Shown: piece after piece, positions 6,572-10,108 of the stretch
How the letters are laid out: the number at the start of each line of letters is the position of its first letter
Position numbering within the stretch: position 1 is the first letter of the stretch
Notes under the pieces: model-generated
Told to the model about the DNA's origin: nothing
What the model saw: only the letters and a program-made list of their open reading frames with translations
Database searches by the model: none
Made by a program: the position numbers and the translations under genes
Assembly (NCBI GenBank): GCA_024277095.1
Contig: JAJRVX010000063.1
Coordinates: 1-10,108 of the forward strand
DNA length: 10,108 nt
From: DUEN01 sp024277095
Lineage (GTDB): Bacteria > Chloroflexota > Anaerolineae > DUEN01
Reading direction: 5' to 3'

Positions 6572-7264
6572 TCACTCCGCCTGATCGGGGATCACCAGCT
6601 TGTATCCGACCCCCCACACGGTCTCGATCACGACGGGGCTATCGCGCAGCTTCTCCCTCAGATGGGCGATGTGCACGTCGACCGTTCGCGTGCCGCCGGC
6701 GAACTCGTATCCCCACACCAGATCCAGGAGCTGATCCCGGCTGAGGACCCGTCCCTGGTGTTCCGCCAGTGTGTAAAGGAGGTCGAACTCCTTCGTCCGC
6801 AGGACGAGCGGACGTCCGTCCAGCGTGGCCTCCCGCCGCTCGGGGTCGATGCGCAGAGGGCCCGCCACGACCGCGCTCGTCTCCGCTTGTTCCCCTCGCT
6901 GGATGCGCCGCAGGACGGCGCGCACCCGTGCCACCAGCTCGCGTGGGTTGAAGGGCTTGGTGACGTAATCGTCGGCCCCCAGCTCCAGGCCGACGATCTT
7001 GTCGATGTCGTCAGATCGGGCCGTCAGCATGATGATGGCCACGTCCGATTCGGCCCGGACGCGTCGGCACACGTCCCAGCCGTCGATCTCCGGCAGCATG
7101 AGATCCAGGACGATGAGGTCGGGATGCTCCTCCCCCCAGCGCCGCAGGGCCTCCTTGCCGTCCTCTGCCGTGATGACGCGATAGCCTTCGGTCTCCAGGT
7201 ACATGCGGGCGAGGTCCACGATGTGTTGTTCGTCATCCACGACCAGGATGGTTTCACCGGCCAT
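6572..7264 (-). CDS. OmpR/PhoB-family response regulator
   Basis: The protein is 230 residues from ATG 7264, which has AGGAGG 6 nt upstream. A longer open frame to 7360 is rejected because the promoter -10 lies inside it. The receiver domain (5-118) has the acidic pair D10-D11, the phospho-acceptor D54 in IVLDLMLPEIDGWDV, T81 and K103 in DDYVTKPF. The winged-helix output domain (about 130-226) shows the typical RTKEFDLLYTLAEHQGRVLS, RTVDVHIAHLREKL and ETVWGVGYKL segments. It binds DNA as a dimer when phosphorylated and controls target promoters. It is the first gene of a two-gene operon with the kinase (2-nt gap). The targets are not visible here; the nearby PspC cluster is a guess. Confidence 0.96.
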   Translation of the reverse strand: MAGETILVVDDEQHIVDLARMYLETEGYRVITAEDGKEALRRWGEEHPDLIVLDLMLPEIDGWDVCRRVRAESDVAIIMLTARSDDIDKIVGLELGADDYVTKPFNPRELVARVRAVLRRIQRGEQAETSAVVAGPLRIDPERREATLDGRPLVLRTKEFDLLYTLAEHQGRVLSRDQLLDLVWGYEFAGGTRTVDVHIAHLREKLRDSPVVIETVWGVGYKLVIPDQAE

Positions 7265-7288
7265 GTCGTACCTCCTGAGCCCGGACGT

Positions 7289-7317
7289 ATTGTAGCCGAC
7301 GCTCATGGATCGGACAA
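7289..7317 (-). promoter_or_regulatory. Sigma-70-type promoter of the two-component operon
   Basis: On the minus strand TTGTCC (7317-7312) and TACAAT (7294-7289) are separated by exactly 17 bp. The matches to consensus are 4 of 6 and 5 of 6. Transcription would start near 7282, giving a very short leader of about 18 nt with the RBS AGGAGG (7276-7271) directly inside it. This placement settles the regulator start at 7264. Confidence 0.75.
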
Positions 7318-7359
7318 GGGATGGGGCTTGGCGGATGTGTATGCGGGATATGGCCCTCA

Positions 7360-7397
7360 TCCAAGGCGCCGTGCGACGCTGTCGTTCCCCCCTTGGA
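7360..7397. terminator. Stem-loop after the lipoprotein gene, possible terminator
   Basis: TCCAAGG (7360-7366) and CCTTGGA (7391-7397) form a perfect 7-bp stem enclosing a smaller CGAC/GTCG hairpin. It starts 11 nt beyond the lipoprotein stop codon and precedes the promoter of the two-component operon, the right place to separate the two units. There is no U-run on the minus strand, so it is not a classical intrinsic terminator. Confidence 0.35.
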
Positions 7398-7407
7398 CGT
7401 TTGGGGA

Positions 7408-9078
7408 TCAGTCGCCCGGCGGCGGGGGCTCGTCGGCGCTCGGTTGGGCGAGCTGCGCCTGCAGCGTCTCCAGATCGGGCAGCGGCCCGAAGAGGTCGGG
7501 CGGATATCTCCCGCTGGCGCTCCAGAACATCCAGCCGACGCCGCCGCCGTCCTTGGCCGCGTGGCGCTGGATCTGCATCTCCGCCAGCGAGTATCCGTAC
7601 GCCTGCAGCCAGGGGCGGACGCGGACGCCGGGGGGCACCCGGGTGATCGCCTGCTCCGTGCTGCGTTGCACCACCTCATAGGGGTGCTTTTTCGGATCGT
7701 CCAGGCCGAGATTGCCGGGGATGAAGGTGGATGGGTAGACCATGGGGCTCAGGTAGTCCACGAGGGGGGCGATGTCGGCGACCCGCTGTCCGATCCCCAT
7801 GTCGTTCTCCGGCGCCACCCAGACGGTCAACCCGAACACATCGGCCGAGAGGAAGGCCCCTAGCGGGCGGACGTCGGCGGCGAATTGCTCCATGAATTGG
7901 CGAATGGCTCCCGTGCGCGTCTCGATCGTGCTCTCCTGGCCGTAGCGGATCTCACCCAGGTCCCCGTCGGAGGGGAAACGGACGTAATCCACCTGGATCT
8001 CGTCCACGCCCATCTGGGCGATCTCTCGCGCCAGCGCGGCGTGGTAGTCCCAGACCTCGCTCAAGAAGGGGTTAGCCCAGGGGGTGCCCTTGCTATCGGT
8101 CCATATGGAGCCATCCGGCCGCTGGATCGCCCATTCCGGCTTCGCCGCGGTCAGCTGCGCATCCTTGAAGAGCACCATGCGGGCGATGACGTACAGCTTG
8201 CGCTGTCGGCACATCCGCAGGAACGACTCCAGTGAGAGCCAGTCCTTCCCGTTGTGATAGGCCTTCGCTGCGATGGCGGTAGGCTCTTGGCTGTCCCAGG
8301 CCAGCCTGCCCTTGTCTCCCTTGACATCGACCACGACGCCGTTGATCGCGGGGCTCTGCTGGGCCATGTCCAGCAGCTTCTCGACGAGGGCCGGGCGGCT
8401 GAGCAGGCCCAGGGGGATGTAGAACGCGTGCACGGGGTAGGGAGCCAGGGCGATCTCCACACAGCCAGGGTTTGGGCAGGAGCCTGGCTGCAGCCAGGCC
8501 TTCTCGGCCTCGGTGGGGAGCGGATGGATGGCGTCCCAGGGGGGAGCCGAGGCGAGCTCGGGAGGGCCCAGCAGCCAGCGGCCGCGGGCGTATCCCGCGG
8601 CGCGTACCATGAGATGCGCGGCGGGCCCGCGCACCTCCAGGGTGAATCGCCCCTCCGGATCCGTGCGGGTCCACTGCTCGTCCAGGTGGACCCAGGCGCC
8701 GGCCAGCGGCTGCTGAGTGATCGCATCGATGACTTGGCCGGATAGCTGGCGGGGCCATAGCCGGACGGTCACCACGGGCTGTTCGGTGTGGGGCAGGGCG
8801 ATGGGTGCATATCCGATGTGGGTCACCATCAACCCGTCTCCCTTATCGGGCGTGGGGAGCACGGCCAGGCCGTTGGAGCGGGTGCGCGTGTTCTCTCCGT
8901 GGAACAGGTGGCTCACGGTGGCGTTGGGCAGGGGCTGCCCCGTCCAGGCGTCCACCACAAAGACGGCCACGGAGCCGGCGGGCCCCCGCTGCGCCAGGGC
9001 CTGGGTTGCCGGGGTGCATGCGCCTGCCAGGACGAGCAGGATCACGACGAGGGCGATGGCTGACGATCGGCGTATGAT
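7408..9078 (-). CDS. Lipoprotein with DUF4015-type putative glycosidase domain
   Basis: The first canonical start in frame is GTG at 9045, but it has no RBS and leaves only nine residues before the lipobox. AAGGAGG (9090-9084) points to ATC 9078 or ATA 9075. From ATA the protein begins with two Arg, a hydrophobic core and LAGA-Cys20, a textbook lipoprotein signal of 19 residues. Numbering from the GTG (add 11 for ATC): two carboxypeptidase-regulatory-like beta domains (about 23-96 and 99-157), then a TIM-barrel-like region (205-515) with the DUF4015 landmarks NGVVVDVKGDKG (235-246), DEIQVDYVRFPSDG (348-361), SADVFG (400-405), LSPMVYPS (432-439) and RPWLQAYGY (477-485). D353 and nearby acids are likely active-site residues. 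It should sit lipid-anchored outside the membrane and may cut a polysaccharide; no activity can be named. It is divergent from dnaA. Confidence 0.9.
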   Translation of the reverse strand: MIRRSSAIALVVILLVLAGACTPATQALAQRGPAGSVAVFVVDAWTGQPLPNATVSHLFHGENTRTRSNGLAVLPTPDKGDGLMVTHIGYAPIALPHTEQPVVTVRLWPRQLSGQVIDAITQQPLAGAWVHLDEQWTRTDPEGRFTLEVRGPAAHLMVRAAGYARGRWLLGPPELASAPPWDAIHPLPTEAEKAWLQPGSCPNPGCVEIALAPYPVHAFYIPLGLLSRPALVEKLLDMAQQSPAINGVVVDVKGDKGRLAWDSQEPTAIAAKAYHNGKDWLSLESFLRMCRQRKLYVIARMVLFKDAQLTAAKPEWAIQRPDGSIWTDSKGTPWANPFLSEVWDYHAALAREIAQMGVDEIQVDYVRFPSDGDLGEIRYGQESTIETRTGAIRQFMEQFAADVRPLGAFLSADVFGLTVWVAPENDMGIGQRVADIAPLVDYLSPMVYPSTFIPGNLGLDDPKKHPYEVVQRSTEQAITRVPPGVRVRPWLQAYGYSLAEMQIQRHAAKDGGGVGWMFWSASGRYPPDLFGPLPDLETLQAQLAQPSADEPPPPGD

Positions 9079-9092
9079 GGTCTCCTCCTTAG
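9079..9092 (-). promoter_or_regulatory. RBS indicating a non-ATG start for the lipoprotein
   Basis: The minus strand reads AAGGAGG at 9090-9084, 5 nt before ATC (9078) and 8 nt before ATA (9075). The frame is open back to a TAG at 9102-9100 and contains no ATG, GTG or TTG before the GTG at 9045, which itself lacks an RBS. Confidence 0.7.
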
Positions 9093-9097
9093 CGAAA

Positions 9098-9190
9098 GTC
9101 TACCTTAAAGTTTCGCGGCGGTAAGGCTTTAAGATTTTTAAGTGCTATTTTCTAGACGGTCCACAATATACAGTAGAAAATGTTTGTGCG
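9098..9190. other. AT-rich tract between the divergent lipoprotein and dnaA genes
   Basis: This is the most AT-rich stretch of the window, with runs such as TTTAAGATTTTTAAG and TAGAAAATG. CTTAAAG (9104-9110) and CTTTAAG (9127-9133) form an inverted repeat. One weak DnaA-box-like site, CGGTCCACA (9157-9165; 6 of 9 against TTATCCACA), is present. It could be an unwinding element or simply a promoter region for the lipoprotein. No convincing -35/-10 pair could be fitted on the minus strand. Confidence 0.5.
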
Positions 9191-9282
9191 ACCTCGATAG
9201 CTAGTGGTCGGAGGATAAGGCCCTTGGATGGGGGTTGCCCCAGGTTTCACATAAGAAAGCGGGAAAATGGGGATGAAGGCGA

Positions 9283-9311
9283 TTGCCTCCTCGCCAATTA
9301 TTTGGTAGAAT
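9283..9311 (+). promoter_or_regulatory. Candidate dnaA promoter
   Basis: TTGCCT (9283-9288) and TAGAAT (9306-9311) are separated by exactly 17 bp, matching consensus at 4 of 6 and 5 of 6. It points toward dnaA; transcription would start near 9318 and give an untranslated leader of about 330 nt. The -10 lies inside one arm of the inverted repeat at 9303-9365. Confidence 0.55.
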
Positions 9312-9365
9312 CCTCCGCCACTGCAAGGAGAGTTAAGAGGCTTCACCTCGAAGGTTATTCTACCA
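9303..9365. repeat. Inverted repeat overlapping the candidate dnaA promoter
   Basis: TGGTAGAAT (9303-9311) and ATTCTACCA (9357-9365) are perfect 9-bp inverted repeats 45 bp apart. The left arm contains the -10 of the candidate promoter and the initial transcribed region lies between the arms. It may be a paired operator. The region between can also fold into a CTTC/GAAG hairpin (9341-9353). The rest of 9366-9647 holds only a small TCACC/GGTGA hairpin (9455-9468); I recognise no RNA gene or small protein in it. Confidence 0.55.
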
Positions 9366-9647
9366 CAGGTTGGTCAAAAGGAAAGAGGAGGCGTGTCTTC
9401 TGGCGGGGCATGGGCAGTCCCTCTTGTCTGTGCCGGGCAGCCGCCTTGCTTCTGTCACCCTACGGTGATCGGTTTTGGAGGACCTCTTCCTCTGGCTCGA
9501 TGGGCTCTTCAGTAGGTAAGCGCTGGAAGCTTCTGCCGACGTGGTATGCATGGGTGTGCAGGTTTTCACCGGATGAGGGCTCGCCGACCTGGTGGGGAGG
9601 CCGGTGCGACACGTCGCTTACCATCGCAGGTGGCGGGGGAGGACATC

Positions 9648-10108
9648 ATGAACGACACGGCAAGTTCTCTAAGCGCTGAGGAACTCTGGCAGGCCGCCAA
9701 AGGCGAGCTCCAGTTGCGCGTGGCTCGCGCCACCTATGACACGTGGTTAAGGGACAGTCGCCTCGTCGCCTATGAGGACGGGATGTTCGTGATCGGTGTC
9801 CCCAACGCGTACGCCAAAGATTGGCTGGAGCACCGCCTGTACGGGGTCATCCGGCGGGTGTTGGAGAGCATTGCCGGACGTTCAGTGGAGCTGCGCTTCA
9901 CGGTGTATGCGCCCGCGGAGCGGCCTAATGCCACCGAGAAGGAGACGCCTTTGCTGCGTGCGGTGCCCCAATGGGAAGATGTGATGGAGCCCGTGTCGGA
10001 TAACGGGCGGTACTATTTGAACCCCCGATACACCTTTGACACCTTCATCGTGGGGGATAGCAACTGCCTGGCTCATGCCGCCGCCCTCTCGGTGGCGGAC
10101 CATCCCGG
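9648..10108 (+). CDS. dnaA: Chromosomal replication initiator DnaA, 5' part
   Basis: The gene runs off the right edge; 153 codons are visible. The start is ATG at 9648 with GGGGGAGG 5 nt upstream. Residues 1-80 are domain I (ELWQAAKGELQLRVARATYDTWL and PNAYAKDWLEHRL are typical). A short linker (about 82-125) follows, then the start of the AAA+ domain: LNPRYTFDTFIVGDSNCLAH, close to the usual LNPKYTFDTFVVGSSNRFAH, then AAALSVADHP. Walker A lies beyond the window. DnaA binds the origin and opens it to start chromosome replication. It is divergent from the lipoprotein gene across a 569-bp region. A paralogue is possible, but the match is that of the standard initiator. Confidence 0.95.
   Translation, partial: MNDTASSLSAEELWQAAKGELQLRVARATYDTWLRDSRLVAYEDGMFVIGVPNAYAKDWLEHRLYGVIRRVLESIAGRSVELRFTVYAPAERPNATEKETPLLRAVPQWEDVMEPVSDNGRYYLNPRYTFDTFIVGDSNCLAHAAALSVADHP

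Noticed and set aside
5232..6584. Plus-strand open frame of 450 codons opposite the kinase gene
   Set aside because: It is antisense to a complete histidine kinase with all motifs; long antisense frames are expected at this GC content, and its translation shows no domain.
6662..7681. Plus-strand 339-codon frame opposite the response regulator
   Set aside because: It is antisense to conserved receiver and winged-helix motifs and has no RBS or recognisable domain.
9245..9255. TTTCACATAAG as a DnaA box
   Set aside because: Neither strand fits TTATNCACA well enough; similar partial sites near 9357 and 9563 also fail.
9152..9346. Minus-strand 64-codon frame between the lipoprotein gene and dnaA
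   Set aside because: GTG start without RBS, no recognisable pattern; its frame crosses the candidate promoter.
9224..9679. Plus-strand 151-codon frame upstream of dnaA
   Set aside because: It overlaps the dnaA start by 32 nt, its nearest GGAGG is about 13 nt away, and its residues look random. Treated as leader.
1..10108. CRISPR arrays, tRNA or rRNA genes
   Set aside because: No regularly spaced direct repeats and no cloverleaf or rRNA-like sequence were seen on either strand.

Overview
The window is GC-rich, densely coding bacterial DNA. It probably comes from a (possibly thermophilic) member of the Chloroflexota. That is an inference from gene content and composition: an OmpR-type two-component pair, PspC/LiaF-like membrane proteins, a GH63-type cytoplasmic hydrolase, a DUF4015-type lipoprotein and a dnaA start. 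No marker gene in the window proves it.

Layout, left to right. Positions 1-447 hold no convincing gene. They contain one diverged copy of an intergenic repeat (about 158-230) and a small MITE-like element (290-431) with an internal palindrome, flanked by 12-bp direct repeats; the right repeat touches the stop codon of the next gene. Minus strand 2115-448 is a GH63-like glycoside hydrolase. Minus strand 4070-2309 is a three-gene envelope cluster: a protein with two PspC modules, a multi-pass membrane protein, and a small YtxH-like protein. Copies of the intergenic repeat lie between the first two genes (about 3140-3359) and upstream of the first (about 4190-4354). Plus strand 4470-5123 is a lone gene with a good promoter and RBS; I read it as a possible zincin-like protein that has lost its zinc ligands. 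Minus strand 7264-5151 is a response regulator followed 2 nt later by its sensor kinase, behind a clear promoter. Minus strand 9078-7408 is a lipoprotein with carboxypeptidase-regulatory-like domains and a DUF4015-type putative glycosidase barrel. Its signal peptide can only be complete if translation starts at ATC or ATA. A 569-bp gene-free region follows (AT-rich tract, a candidate promoter inside an inverted repeat), and then the 5' part of dnaA on the plus strand runs off the window.

How the parts may work together: the two-component system, the PspC/LiaF-like/YtxH cluster and the exported lipoprotein all concern the cell envelope, so the kinase-regulator pair may respond to envelope state. 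No shared operator was identified, so this stays an inference. All recognised genes left of dnaA except one are on the minus strand, while dnaA is on the plus strand. This polarity switch is what a replication origin near 9100-9650 would produce, but no cluster of DnaA boxes is visible there.
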